A DNA stretch of 64,000 nucleotides from Zygnema circumcarinatum (lineage: Eukaryota > Streptophyta > Zygnematophyceae > Zygnematales > Zygnemataceae): contig CM074804.1 in the NCBI GenBank assembly GCA_037447605.1, forward strand, positions 4,245,002 to 4,309,001, in the 5' to 3' direction. Shown one piece after another: positions 1 to 12,700 of this stretch. The position numbers were made by a program, and so were the translations under genes. Every line of letters begins with the position of its first letter. Within the stretch, counting starts at the first letter, position 1. The notes below the pieces were generated by a model that was not told where the DNA came from, made no database searches, and saw only the letters and a program-made list of their open reading frames with translations.

Positions 1-74
1 TGTTCTATGCAATATCCTCTACATGCTGCCTGTTATTGGAAGCTGAACTGTTTGTTGCATGTGCCCCTTTGCAG

Positions 75-842
75 TATGCAACGCGATTAAATGCGGAAAA
101 GGTGCGCCAGTTCATCCATTCATTGAATGAAGGAAAAATTCCCAAAAAGCGCTTCAACAGTAAGGCTTTCCACTTGCACAAAGGACCTGAGAGGGAAACA
201 TGATTGCTCAGTCGGTAGTGTTCAACATACTCTGGTTTTCATGCAAAACATTACGTTCTCCAGCTTTCCTTCTGCTTCTTCTCATCATACTTCCACTGCG
301 CCTACCTATCGACTCTTGACAAGACCCCTCTTATAGTCGGAACGATGTTCAGGCTGCCGCCCTTCCTCTATACCTTTTACTGTACGAAAAGATAAAGGTC
401 TCCATTCCAACTTGCACCTTCTCCTTCCCTTCCTTGCTCCAAACTGACCTGAAAATCCACACGCTCGGGATGGTAGCACAGTGAGGTTGGCGCCTGAGGA
501 GGACTCGCATGCACTGACTGGATTCGAGCATAACGCCGTCACTCCTATTGGAATGAAAACGCCAATTCCTGTAAGCAGTCTTCTTTCTTCATTTTTTTCT
601 TTTAGCCTTTTTACGCCTTCCACCTCAGTTTCCTTTTCCATGCGATGTGCCCCCCCTGCTTTTATGTTGATCTGTGTTTCGATTCCGTATTTCAAACGCA
701 GGTCATTCTGTCTGATGCGATCGTGCGACTGCAGCCCGATTTCTTTTGGTTGGGAGGCGGGGAACCTGACCTAAAGCTTGGGATCAAAACAAGCGAATTC
801 ATTCGCGTGGTCCGCCCGTTCATCACCGATTGCACCCATTGA
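75..842 (+). CDS. YbaK/aminoacyl-tRNA deacylase-like domain protein, 3' end
   Basis: Three exons, 75-159, 482-570 and 702-842, join in phase and end at TGA 840-842; earlier exons lie outside the window. The joined C-terminal part reads continuously through RFN-MRLAPEE, LTGFEHNAVTPIGM, IPVILSDAI, FWLGGGEPDLKLG and a DCTH end. This is the pattern I know from YbaK / aminoacyl-tRNA-synthetase-associated domains, which hydrolyse mischarged aminoacyl-tRNA in trans or keep only the fold. The NAVTP-G segment and the WLGGGE-DLKLG strand are the conserved core. Splice sites are canonical (A|gtaagg, cct|gtaagc, cag|GTC). Substrate and localisation cannot be told because the N-terminus is missing. The gene converges on the NRAMP gene. 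Confidence 0.8.
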
Positions 843-896
843 TTTCTTCAGAAGTTCGACACCGATTGCACCCATTGATTTTTTCAGAAGTTCGAC
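825..896 (+). repeat. 36-bp tandem duplication over the YbaK stop codon
   Basis: The 36 bp at 825-860 recur at 861-896 with one difference (ttctt versus ttttt). The unit includes the last codons and TGA of the YbaK-domain gene, so a second copy of the stop and C-terminal codons sits just downstream in the 3' UTR. Confidence 0.9.
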
Positions 897-1729
897 AAAA
901 ATAGATGAGTCTTTGGCAAACATTGACGCGTCTGTCCATAGTTATTATGGTTTCATAAGCCAGTTTTTCCCTTACCGGATTCTCTCAAGCCGGTTGCCTT
1001 GAGTCTGTTCAGTGATCGGTTTTAATAAAAAAAAATAAACAAAGGAGAAGGCATTTACATGCTTAAGGAGCAAATCGCGATATGAAAAAAATGTTTTGTT
1101 TCTCTTTTCTCCAATTTTCTCAGAAAAGGGGTAAAGTAAAAAAGAGTTTGCTGTCATTATTTGTTCCATGGTCTCAAGCAAACGGAGACGATGGAGTAGA
1201 GTACACACGTGGAAGCTGTTGGCTGTTTGCAACCGCTCCTAACTCGATTTATTTTCTGGACACTCTACCATAAAAACCCTAAAACCCCTAGAAATTTAAC
1301 CGAACTACACGATTTTGAGTGTTCGGGTACTTAGAATCTGTACAGTGCTTGTTGGAGTTTCTGCCTTGCCTTATTTTAGCAAAGTTATGGGCCCCAAAAA
1401 GATATTAAAACAACAATGAGTAGAACAATGTCAATTTTTGTTTGTCAAACACCTGGCCAGCTTTGATTTTTTTTATAGATGTCCATCTTTGACGGGCGTG
1501 ACCAGCAATGGTGCGGCCAATGGACTCTGCTCCTCTGCCTGTCCTCGAAAAAAACCTCCTCTCAACCTGTAACAAAAGGTGGCCCCACATTCAGCTCTCT
1601 TTCTTTGTATCACTCCCGTTTTTTTATGAATTCTAAACTTTTATTTGCGAGTTAAATTTGAAGGAAATGACACAACACCCTCCACAGCCACGGAAACAAT
1701 GCAGCAGTACAACCCCCCACTTGAACTTG
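897..1729. other. Intergenic, convergent 3' regions
   Basis: AT-rich sequence between the YbaK-domain gene (+) and the NRAMP gene (-). I see no convincing exon. A run resembling AAACCCTAA occurs near 1273. It presumably holds both 3' UTRs. Confidence 0.5.
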
Positions 1730-4700
1730 TTAAGCGCACCTTTGCCAAGAGTCCGTCGATTTCAAACATTGTTGGAAAATTCTTCTAGCGCTGGTGGGTC
1801 CCACCACAAGGTACGCGATGAAGGCGAGATAGGCGCCCCCTCCTGTGCAGGCGAGAGAGATGCCGAGGCGTGTGGGAGGGAAGGAGACCGCTGCTACGTG
1901 GTACAGCAGGTAGAGGTTGATGCCTATGACAAGGACGCTGATGAGGGAGGCTATCACCTGCTCAACAACACAATGGGAGCAAGACATGAAGACTGTCGGT
2001 ATATGAGTCTCTCCCTGTCTCGTTCCCTCCTCTACGCTTCAACTTATCACTCTGTCCCTTGCCATCCCTCCGCCTCTTTTTTGAGCCGTGTTACTTGAAA
2101 ACTTGAACAAAGCGAGCATGCTAAGACGACAAACAGACGGCTTCAAACCTATCTCTTATTCACCCAAAACACATTCCCACCCTAAAAAAGCGCATTCCCC
2201 CAAATCTTTGGTGTGACTTCATCTCAGCCGATACACTGCAAACCCTTTCGCTTCCATATGCAGCATTAACCCACCCATCCCGCTCCTTTCGAAAGCCGAA
2301 AGTTTCCTCAATCCAATAGTTTTTCCCTTCCCCACTCCTTGCCCACTCTCCCTGGCCCATATTCCCACACCATCTCCCCAGGTGCCCAAAAAAGACTTCC
2401 CCTCCCGGCCGCCCGGCCGCCCGCCCGCCCTCTCTCCTTCCTTCCCTCCCTTCATCTCTACCCCCTTCCCCTTGGGTGCCGATCTACAAGCACTCTCCCT
2501 CCCCCCATCTTCTCCTTCCCCACTACCCCATCCATTCCTTCCATCCCTCCCTTCCTCCATCGTCATGCACCTTCTCCTAGGTGCCTGTCCCAAAACCCTT
2601 CCCCTCTCCACCCCTCCCATCTTCCCCCACTCTCTTTCAGGATACCCATGTAAAAACATACACCCTCCCTTCCCTACGCTTTCTCCTCCCTCCCTCCACT
2701 CCCCCTCTCGCCCCTCTCGACCCCTTTGCTCTCCCATGATCTCTTCCCCCTCGCTCGCTCCCCCCTCCCGCCCGCCCCCCCCCCCCCCCCCTTTCACCCT
2801 CCTCGCTCCTCCCCTCCTCTCCCCACCTCTCCTTCCCCTCATCTCCCCTCCCACTCATTCCCCCGCTCGCTCTTTCTTCCGTCTTCCGTCCCTCGCTTCT
2901 CCCCCCGTCCCCCCTCCGGTTCCCCTCTCCCTCCCGCTTCACCCACCTTTGTCCGCCGATTGATCACAAACACGCCCATGAGCTCCGGACTGGAAACCAC
3001 GAGGAGCAGCGGCAGCAGCGCGAAGGGCAGCTGCACCGCCTGCAGCATGTTCAGCCCCTCGTTCAGGAGGTCCAGCCTGCGCTCTGATTGGTCGAAAAGG
3101 AGCGCCACGGCGACAGTGGGCACGATTGACACGCTGCGAGTGATCACTACGCGGGTCCACTTCTTCACCCGAAGATTCAAAAATCCCGCCATTACAAACT
3201 GCCCTGCATAGGTTCCGGTCATAGTGCTGCTCTGACCTGCTGCAAGAAGGCCCACAGCCCATATATACAATACAGGAAAAGTGCTCGTTCCAAACGCTTC
3301 CTGCAAAGATGCCAATTCATGGGACTTGCTTAGCTCTTTTCAGAACAAAAGTTTGTTTTCTGTAGGAAAGGGAGCTTTCAGCAATCAAGTGGGTGAGGGG
3401 TTGCTTGCTGACCTGCAAAAAGTTGCCAGCATTTAAAAGCCCGATTTTGTCTGCAGTTTCTGTTCCAGCGAAAAGTTTCGCAAAGACAGATACAACCGAA
3501 AGGTTCACTAAAAAAGTGATTATTAAAGCCACAGTTGATTCAACGCTGTAGTATCTCAACGCTTCACGAACTTTTCCTTCGTTTCTGTGGTCAACGGCTC
3601 TTGATTGCACGAGTGCTGAATGCAGAAATATATTGTGAGGCATGACGACAGATCCAATAACTCCTACAGCTATACCTGTAGCTGAGCGAGGAACCGAAGG
3701 AATAATGAGTCCTGCATAAAAAAATGCAGGTAGAAAAAGTGGGTCTCATTCTCTGCAGTCATACGCATGAGACGGCCCTGTATAGCCCATCCGAGAAAAA
3801 AAACGAACGAATTGGCTGAGTGAAGGTGATGGCCTTACCTTTTGCGATCTGGCCCAGATTAGGTTCGGTTTCGATGAACATTCGGAAAAAGGAAACCATC
3901 ATGACAACGATAAATCCGCCAAAAAGAGCCTCCAACTTCCGAACACCAAAACTCTCTAGGCTTAAAAAGAGGAACCTGCGAGAGCCGCTCCCTCAGCCCT
4001 TCAGGCCGAGGCAAGACTTTGCGCGTCCACCTCCCAATGATGTTTACTAAAAAAAAGTTTTAGACCTTCGTGGGAAGGTACATGAATTCCACCGATATAA
4101 TTGTATTCTCCTTCCTTTTTTTTTTTTTTTGGAATTGACATCTTATAGAAGTGAAGTCGTACCCGTCAACTGCAGTAATGAGCACTCCAGCCCAGAGGGG
4201 AATAAACCCCCGAGACAAAATTCGGAAGGCGATTGCGCTTCCAATGACTTCTTGAATGTCCGATCCACAGATCGCAATTTCTGTCAGCAGCCATAGGGCC
4301 CACCTTGCAGGCGCGGGATACTGCTTCCGACAAAGCTCTGCGAGATGTAGACCTGTGGCGACCCCTACACGAGCGGATAGAAGCTGCAGAAAATCGAGAC
4401 AAATGAAATAACGGCGTGAATGAATGGGGAACGGAATGGCAGTTCCCAACACGAAGTTCACGAAGGATCATACCAACCATACTACTTAGTTCTCTTCGGG
4501 TAAACTCATAACACAATTGTACCTCCACTTCACTCCGCATGACGATCCAAAGTGATCAGTGCAGCAGCAAAACTGAAGGAGAACCGCCATAGAAATGGCA
4601 TAGAGCTGCCGTAACTTGCCATAAAGTGCTACAAAACTAGTATGAAATAGGTATTTTGCCATAAAATTGCTGCAATCTGCTGTAGAACTGATATAGAACT

Positions 4701-5628
4701 GCTGTTAATTTACAACTGCAGTTCCATCTAGGCGGGCGGTAGTTGACGCCTGCCTGCAGGAAGAGGCCCATGGCGGTGGCCCCGAGGAGGACCCAAAGCA
4801 GCGCGTAGCCACTCTTCGCGCCGGCCTGAAGGTCGCTCTCGATGTTGCCCGGGTCAAGGTACGCGATGCTCATCAGGAAGCCCGGCCCCGTGAAGGCAAT
4901 AAGCTTCCTCCACGAGAACTTTGGCACTGATCGGTAAAAAATGGGCAGAAGACAAAGGCAGTAATGAAGTAAGAAGCTGAAGTTGGTTCTTCAGCTAAGA
5001 ACCATGCTTATCTCATCTCCCTGATAAAAAATGATTGCGCAGCAAGTTGATTTCGGTATTGCGGATTCTTTTTGAAGGCGCAATAATTTCATTGCTCCTG
5101 AATAAAGCTCCTTTTCTGGATATGCAAGATTATGATCTCATCCATGACCCACATTTCTTTCGTCACGTCCTTTCAAACACAATAAACACCTTGATGAGAG
5201 GCTCCCTTACATCCTGACCACCTTTTCATCCATCCATCAATAAAGTATACAGGAAAACCAAAAGGAAGCGAATCTTCCGCACAATTAATGAGACTCATCT
5301 TCAAAATTTCTCCGTGTCGCCTTAATCACGCCTCCTTCAAGTCAAAATTGAAGTTTTAAATAATGCCTCTTCCAAGAAGACCTGAGCTTCAGGGAGTTAA
5401 CGTGTGTCAGAAGCTTCCGAGAAGCTGCTGATATCGAGAAAGAGAGTGCGGTTGCCTACCACCTCGGTGGTTCAATTCTTCGCCTTCTACTGCTGACGTG
5501 GCCTCTTCGCATTCTTCCACGTGAACCTGTGCTGCTGATCCGTACGCGTGCTCCTCCTCCAAGATTGCAGCGGCCTGAGACTGACATTCCACTTCAGAGG
5601 GACGTCGGAGAGGCAATGTGGGCACCAT
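1730..5628 (-). CDS. NRAMP-family divalent metal transporter
   Basis: Seven exons (5628-5463, 4926-4754, 4383-4163, 3975-3839, 3711-3413, 3300-2947, 1957-1730) close in frame as about 525 residues, the usual length for plant NRAMPs. Family function: proton-coupled Mn2+/Fe2+ transport, in plants often at the vacuolar or plasma membrane. Visible hallmarks are TM1 with the metal-binding DPGN ([16 protein letters not shown]), the [12 protein letters not shown]-like segment written here [16 protein letters not shown]6 with [12 protein letters not shown], and the transport signature [16 protein letters not shown]. The residue three before the TM6 Met is Ser, where I remember Ala or Cys. The N-terminal 55 residues are acidic and hydrophilic and carry no signal peptide. 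The intron at 4384-4753 seems to start with GC. The last intron (1958-2946) is almost pure CT in its upstream half. I chose ATG 5628 because its exon joins the FSWRKL exon in phase. Confidence 0.9.
2380..2940 (-). repeat. Polypyrimidine/polypurine low-complexity tract in the NRAMP intron
   Basis: Over 500 bp of C/T-rich sequence on the + strand, including a poly-C run near 2777-2790, inside the last NRAMP intron. Open frames through it on both strands are compositional artefacts. Confidence 0.85.
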
Positions 5629-5706
5629 GGAGAGAGAGAGAGAGAGACAGAGACAGAGAGAGAGGGAAAGATAGATAGAGAGAGGGAGAGGCACAGAGGG
5701 AGAGAG
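5629..5706 (+). repeat. GA-rich tract directly upstream of the NRAMP start
   Basis: An (AG)n-rich run ends one base before the NRAMP ATG, so the transcript would have a CU-rich 5' leader. It lies in the likely 5' UTR. Confidence 0.7.
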
Positions 5707-6060
5707 AGTAAGGGAGAGTTCAGTATGCTTTTTATGATATCTGAGAAGCTGGAGCGAGGCGGGAGGAGGAGAACGAGGGCGCGAGTCAGCCCCGAGGGGC
5801 CGCGAGAGGGAGGCGGGAGAGGCGCAGGAAACACAGCGTGCACGGCCGCTGTTCCGTTGTAGCGGACGCTCTCAACTGGCTCTATGACCAATTTAAGAAT
5901 GAACGGGACCATAGAACATGAAGGGGGGAAGTACATGGAAAAAGTTGTGTTACTCTAGCACAACTTGTACGCACGTGGCGAATCGCTATTGGAAGACGCT
6001 CCGTAATTGGAGGAAAGTAACACAGGGCTGTGCGCCCCGCGCGAGGACGGGTCCCCCTTC

Positions 6061-6130
6061 GACCAATCAGAGACCTCGGGACGTGTTCTTGGAAAAAAAG
6101 GAAAATCTTTAGGAGCCTCCGATTGGTCGG
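6061..6130. promoter_or_regulatory. Paired CCAAT boxes upstream of NRAMP
   Basis: GACCAATCAG at 6061-6070 and GATTGGTCGG at 6121-6130 are opposite-strand CCAAT motifs about 60 bp apart, 430-500 bp upstream of the NRAMP ATG. CCAAT is the site of NF-Y factors. Promoter function is inferred. Confidence 0.5.
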
Positions 6131-6240
6131 GCGAGGACCGAAAGCCGGGCCGGGCCTGGGCACGGGCTTCACCAGAGACTGTAACGGGAACTGTGCACAT
6201 GGAACGAGGACACTTCCGTGCAAGCTCCGTCGGAGCCCAA

Positions 6241-6425
6241 CATGTGACGTGTCGGAAAGGCAAGGATAAACCACGTGACGTGGCACAACGTGGATGACAT
6301 GTCAGCAAGCATGAGATGTCACATGCTGCTGACGTGGCAATGAACGCCTCGGGGGTTGCCACGTGTCATCCGAAGATTTGTGAACACGTATTGGTGATCA
6401 GCCATTCACGGTCAACGTGGCGCCC
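6241..6425. promoter_or_regulatory. Cluster of ACGT (G-box/ABRE-like) elements upstream of NRAMP
   Basis: Within 185 bp I count at least seven ACGT cores: TGACGTGTC near 6246, CACGTG at 6272-6277 abutting ACGTGGC at 6278-6284, AACGTGG at 6287-6293, TGACGTGGCA at 6330-6339, GCCACGTGTCA at 6358-6368, CACGTA near 6385 and AACGTGGCG near 6414. Such cores bind plant bZIP and bHLH factors (G-box, ABRE, TGA types). The nearest start is NRAMP at 5628. The 3' end of the filamin/REJ gene at 6770 lies on the other side. Confidence 0.6.
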
Positions 6426-6769
6426 CGAGAGCAGGCAGGCAGAAAGCAAGGCCCCACACAAGGTACCGACTTTCGAGGCAAAGCTAAGAAAGGACAAGTA
6501 ACTCACTCTCTCTTTACAGAATCGCATCAAAAATGGCAATTGATGGCAGTGCTATCATGGTTGTCCACTCAAGGCCCAACACTGCCACTCTCCTCTCCCC
6601 TTTCACCTTTGCCTACCCTCCCTGCCCAAACATTCCCTCCTAATACCTGCTGAATATAAAGTTGACTACAACTTATCTACAATGCACATTCTCTCTAAAG
6701 TAATAAAATAAAAACTCACCGGCGAGGAGAGTTTAGAGAGAGAGAAAGAGAACGACAACCAGCACCTGC

Positions 6770-9700
6770 TTAGATCCCCTTGTCCGGCGAGTAGGAACCG
6801 GAACTCGTGGAAGGACCGGGAGAGGGAGGGTGCCTCCTCCTATTGGCTTCTAGCCCTATCAACGTCAGGCAGAGCATGACGACAGGTGGCAGCAGCACAG
6901 AGAGCAGGAGAGCTAGCGTGGTTGGGCCGGAGTCACTCCTTTCGGGCGGTGGGGGCACGAGGGGGAGGCTGAGCTCGGGTAGGAGCACTCGCTCCAGGTA
7001 GGGGGCGAAGGTGCCCCGCCCTGCAATCTGCGTAACTTCAGCAGTGACCACACTCGAATTTTCCGCAGTTTGTGGAATAATGCCGGCGTTACTCCATGAG
7101 CTTCCCGTCCAAGCACGAACGCCCACTGCACGGTGGCGGAACAGCGGGTTTGAGGGGAAAATGTGGTGTAATGTAATTCCAGCATTTGAAATAAAGGAAA
7201 ACGCGAAAGTGAGTTGCTTTAAGATTTCAACGGTTGTGGAAAAGTAGTTATGTGCGCGTATGAGCTGTCTGGGTGAAAGGGTAGAAGGCACTACCTGAGC
7301 CGTTGATGCTGTCCGAGATAGATGCAGTGATGGTCAGATCAGCAGCTACAGGGTTGCCTCTATAGATCATCCCCACTACCGTTGCTCCTCCTTGCAGCCG
7401 CCTGCTTACCCACGCACCGCCACCAGCTGGAACAAATTCAGCAGCAATTCATTTTTTTGGAACAATAGCAGAGGAGCCAGGACATAAAATGGAGAGAACG
7501 TCATGGCGAACTTGGAGGAGAGACGCTGCGTCGATAGAGCATCATACAGAGGTCGAGAGTACCCAAACGAGTAAAGACGATGAGACAGCCGAGCTGCAAA
7601 CTTTTCTGCAGCAGAGCGCGGAGAGACGCTTACAAGTCCTCCGGCAGAGGTATGATGTCCTTAAACGCGTATATGTAAGCTGTCACGTCACCCCCAACAG
7701 GAACTGAACTGTCTGTGCAGTCAAGTGAGCAGCTGGAGGGGCCCACAGCAGCCACAAAATCTGCTCCTCCGCTGGTTTGCACTGCAAAATGCTCACATCC
7801 AGTTACTGCAAAACATTAGAGATTCTATCAACACAAATTCAGAGAGAGAAAGCAGGGCTGCAGACATGCGCATAGCTCCATGCATGCAACCTTGAGAGAA
7901 CCCGAAGAAAACTGTCCCCTATATTCTTACCTACAGCCGCCGCCATATCCACTTGCGCTGAGGTGAAAGTTTCGACGGGAGTGCCCTCCGCCTGCCCCTG
8001 CAGGAGGCCCTCTGCCAGCTGGCCAGGGAGCAGCAGCACCGCTGCAAACGTGCGGTTTCGGGCAGTCTCGCTCACACTCGGTTGACTGCCCGCCACGAGG
8101 ATGCGGCTGGCGAGGGAGAAGAGGCACTGCAGCAGTTCAAACAACGAGAGAAAAACGCAAACATCTCAATCGAAAAACAAGCCAAATTTGGGTCACAACA
8201 AATGCTCGCCATTGACAAACCCGCTTAAGCGGTAATGCGGTGTTAAGTCATGGAGAGCATCATGGATAGCACTCATGGAGAGTACGAAACGCGATGCAGA
8301 TTTGCGGAAAAGGACGAACCTCTGCTGTGCGGCGGGTGAGCTGCATAGAGGCCGCCGGACCACTAAACAAAGGGGTGACGTCACTCAGCACATTCAGGAT
8401 GCTGGTGAGCTCGGTGTCTGTGATGCTGCCAAGTGGCAGCGCGTCTGTGGCTCCGCCGACAAAGCACAAAAGCTGCTCCAAGTCTGCTGCAGAGGGAGCG
8501 ACCGCCGCCGCCCCCCACAGCAGCAGCGACCCGTCCAGGACCGCCACAAGCTCGGACGCTGCATACACGCATCGCAATAGCTTCACACCTCGGGGGTAAT
8601 GATACAAGGAAGCACAATTGAAAAAGTAAAGGCAATACATTTTACACAGACACACACACACACACGAGCTCACATGAAATTGAAGAAATTTGAAAACTCA
8701 CCATTCTGTGCGCCATACAGCCGTAAGTAAATATCTGCCGTTTGCAGCGCAGCTGTCACATCCCCCAGAGACAGGGCAGGCTGTAGGACGTTCACCACCC
8801 ACTCGGTGGAAGATGAAGGGGCACTCACTTCAGCTGTCGTAAGAACATCGCTCGCATTTGGGACCACCAAAGTCTGCCCGTACGTGACAGTGGTTGATTG
8901 ACCCTTACTGTTGCTCACGGAAACAAAGAGAGTGACATTTCCGGGAGGGAGATAGACAACCTGCTCGTAGAAGGAGCTCGGGCCTGCCAAGAGAATGACT
9001 TGACTTGAGTTTTCCAACAAACAGCTGCAAGCATACTGAAGAGGGCGATCTTCATCTTGGGCAGCCCAATCTATTGCCGAAATCTTGTACAAGTAACCAG
9101 TCGGATCCCCATTTGCCGGCTGAACCTTGACACTTCCCCCCCAGGGGGCTTCACTCCCTTGAACGGAGAGTGTGGCGGACGCTGCTAAAGCTCCCGAGGA
9201 CGACTCAAACACATCGCAGCGGAAAGGGTACAACATGCTAACGTTTAGCGTGCTTGCAGATATTGCCAACGGCCGATCTGTGACTGTACAGGCCAATAAC
9301 CCAAGCAAACGAGAGCGAGAGGGGGGGAGAGAGAGAGAGTGCATGAGTCCCAGTATGGTAAATGATAGTTCCCTAACCTCCATTTTCTCTCACTCTCACC
9401 CTCACAAATTATGTGGTACATCCAAAGAAAACACCATGCAAGGAGACACAAACTTCTCATCTCTCTCTCTCTCTCTTCTCTTTCTTCTCTCTTCTCCCTT
9501 CTCACCATTCAAGTTTAAGTCCCCGTCGAAGCTTGCATATGTCCATGAATAGGTGTACGGCCTGCCAGGGGTAGTGCAGCTCAGTTGCAGCATTTTGGAG
9601 TAGTCTATCGCTCCCTTTGCAGCCTGCGCATCACTCCGTTCCACAGAGATTTCCGGCACAGCTCTTTCCAGCACCTGAATCGCGGCAAATGCGGCCTGAT

Positions 9701-12700
9701 TCACCCTCCCAGGGACTACCTTTCCGCGGAAGGCGATCGGATTCCGCGACACTTCAACTTTAAAAACATATGTACCACTAGTGAGGCTGAACTTGGGTAT
9801 GAGGATTGACGGTTGATTGAGACTAAGGACAGATTCCTGGTTGGGAAAGCACTCGGAAATACTGAAATCTCCATTCTGGCAGCTCCAGATGTACTGGAAT
9901 GGTTGGTCACCTCCCGACTCGTCAGGATCTATCGCACTTGCTTGCAGCAACAAGTCCGAATTTGCAGAAGCGGTACGATTTCCCCCGACAATTGCTACGT
10001 AGAGATCACTTGGCTGAACTGCTACTGTAACTACGTCTTGCGAAAAGAGGCTCTCATCGGCCTCCATGGTTGCAGTGACTGCGAAAGTGTAAACTTCGCC
10101 CGCAGTGAGGGCCATGGCAGGGATCGCAAAGGACGTGGTTGAAGTGCTACGGTTTAAAGGAGCGGAGACTGAAAGGTTGAGGTCAGGGCCGGCAAGTTGG
10201 CTCCATTGCAGGCTGACAGAGGTGCCTCCACTATACTCTTCTTCAGATAAGCAGGTCGTGTTAGGGCGAGTGACTCGGGCATTCAGAACAAGCGGTTGGT
10301 TTCTTGCGGCCACAACCTCACGCACCCCTCCTTTTCCTCCAGGCACCAAAATCCGTACGGAAGGCAGTGGGTCTGCACTTTGCAGCACATTAAAGGCGGC
10401 AGTTCCTATGTCAAGCTGCTGCGCGTCTGTTGCGTAAACCACGAACTGCACATTTCACACATCCCCTCTGCAAATTAGTCACAATAGTAGCCATGAGGAG
10501 TACAACAAAAGTAGCGATGATTACTCGAAAAGACAAGGAAATATGAATGGAATCGCTATTCACCTGATAGGTGATTCCTGGAACAAGGATCCCAGGAGGA
10601 ACTGCAAGCAGTGGAGAGGTTGCATTGTGGCTGCTGAGCAGAAGGTCAAGTTCAGGCGAGCTCTGATTCGACACCACTCTGTAGATGAACTGCTCTACTA
10701 TTCCCCCACCGCTGATCGAGCCCGAAGCATCCATAGTGACAGCATCGCATATTCCGGCCACAGGAGGGCCCCATAGCTGAGCCACAATTGTGCGGGGAGA
10801 CCTCACTACTCCTCCTTTTCCTGATTCCCTAACGGCGGGGCCCACTGCCACCGAGCTGACTGAGGTGTAAGAGGCGTTTCCCTTAGCAGCTAAAACACTA
10901 CGCACAGTTATCGTCGCATTCTGAGCCTCAGAAGATAAGAGTCTTGTGAAGGGTGTGAGCTTTGGCTTCACTCCGAGCAGCACTGCAAGCACGGAGGAGC
11001 TTCTCCAGAAGCAGACAGGACCGGCTCCAAGGAGAGAGACGGTGGTCTTAGTGAGAACAGAGCTGCAGTTTATCCTGCTCGAATGTTTAGCCCCTGCACG
11101 GTCAGTTGAGGATGTGAAGGTGACCGAGATTCCGCGCTGTGTCATGTCAAATAGAGCAGATTCTATGACAGGAGCCCTTTGAGGCAGCACAGTGAGTGTA
11201 GCCGGACTCCCCCCCACCTGAACACCTCCCACAGCGGCTGAGATACTGAGAGAGCTCGCCTGCGAGGGCTGGCAAGCGAGCAGAATTCCGCCATTAGGAA
11301 CATTCACAAGCGAGGAGTTTGCTAGTGCAGGATCTGCAACTTGTACGGGAAGCGGATCGCCGGATGAAAGCTCTATCACAGTAACTTCTATGTCCACTCC
11401 AATTGTCGCATTCACCAAGTTGAAGTAGGCATCCCTCGCTACAACCACAAAGTACACAACTGATCCCGCAACCCCTCCAGCAGGTGCTAGCAAAGACGTG
11501 CCTCTAGCTGAGGTGGGGCCCGCGAGGACTGTGAGGTTAAACGGGCTACCGAGGGGTTCAATTCCAGAGGCAGCCTCTGCCACTGTTACTGCCACTGTTC
11601 CCGCGCTAAAAGCAGACAGTGTTCCCGTGTAGGGGCTCGAGGGGCCGGACTGCAGAAGGCCGGCCACTTCTGAACGTCCGATTGGGGGAGTCAAAGTGAG
11701 TGTGAAAGTCAGGTCTGGGCTGGTGTACGGATTCCCATACGCATCAGCAGCAGTGAGGTTGAGCATAGCCGAGCTTCCTGCCTGTATGGTGGTCGGAAAC
11801 ACACTCACACTGCTGATGCCTCCATAGAATGCGCCTGCCATGCTCCAAAGAACAGATCATGAAAACATGAATCCCGAGGATGCTACTTTACCAAGCACAG
11901 CAGAATTTTTTAAAGATGTCGAGCTTGCTAGTGTCTCACCTGGGCGTATAGTCAGCGGGCTGGAGGCCACCTCAGTGCCATTGAGATGAAGTCGTAGCAG
12001 ATAAGCTCCCGCAAAAGTGGCTTGATAGCTGCCTATGTAAGCTCCCATGCTGGAGACTCTCGGAATAGAAGTCATGACAACCTGGGAGTCGCAGAAGCAG
12101 CACAAAAGCAAAAGCAACGTGCGTCACTTTAATATACGAATTGAAGATAAAGCGAAGCTGAGATTCGGCTTTCTTTAACGCTACTCGCTTGGTTTCCAAA
12201 TCTAGCCCCATCCATCTCAGCTTTCATACTCAATCTCGGACATTCAAGAAAGAAATTCTCCAGCCCCTTCTAAAAATTTGAACTCCATTGAAACGCCGCC
12301 TCACTGTTTTTTTTGGCTTCAATAATATTAATCTCCAAAATTTACTAAAGATGGTTTTTTCTAAAAGTAAAAAAAAAAAAAATACCTCCAGCCACTATGG
12401 TTTCAATTTGAAGTCCAACTTTGCACCCAATGGAGGGGGAGAGGAACAGAGAGGGCAGCGAGTGGTACGAGTGGGCGGAAAAGCGATGTGCATTACCTTT
12501 GCAGTGTCTTCCCGCAGCAGATCAAGAGTAAGGAGGTCTGCTTCCTCTCCCGTTTCGTGTGCTCGCAGTTGACCGCTTTCATCAAACGTCTGCACTGTGA
12601 CTGATCCAACAGTCCCAGCATGCGTACTAAGTGTACCGGAATATGTCAAGGTTGCATTGACAGCTGGGCCTGCCGTAGAGAAAATCATCCAAAAAATGTA

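Noticed and set aside
1270-1300. Telomere-like AAACCCTAAAACCCC
   Set aside because: Only two imperfect repeats; a similar run occurs in an intron near 37338. It is not a telomere remnant, and a telo-box role cannot be supported.
2219-2963. Long open frames of 190-210 codons on both strands (Pro/Ser-rich or Gly/Arg-rich)
   Set aside because: They lie wholly in a CT-rich intron tract, are low-complexity, and overlap each other on opposite strands.
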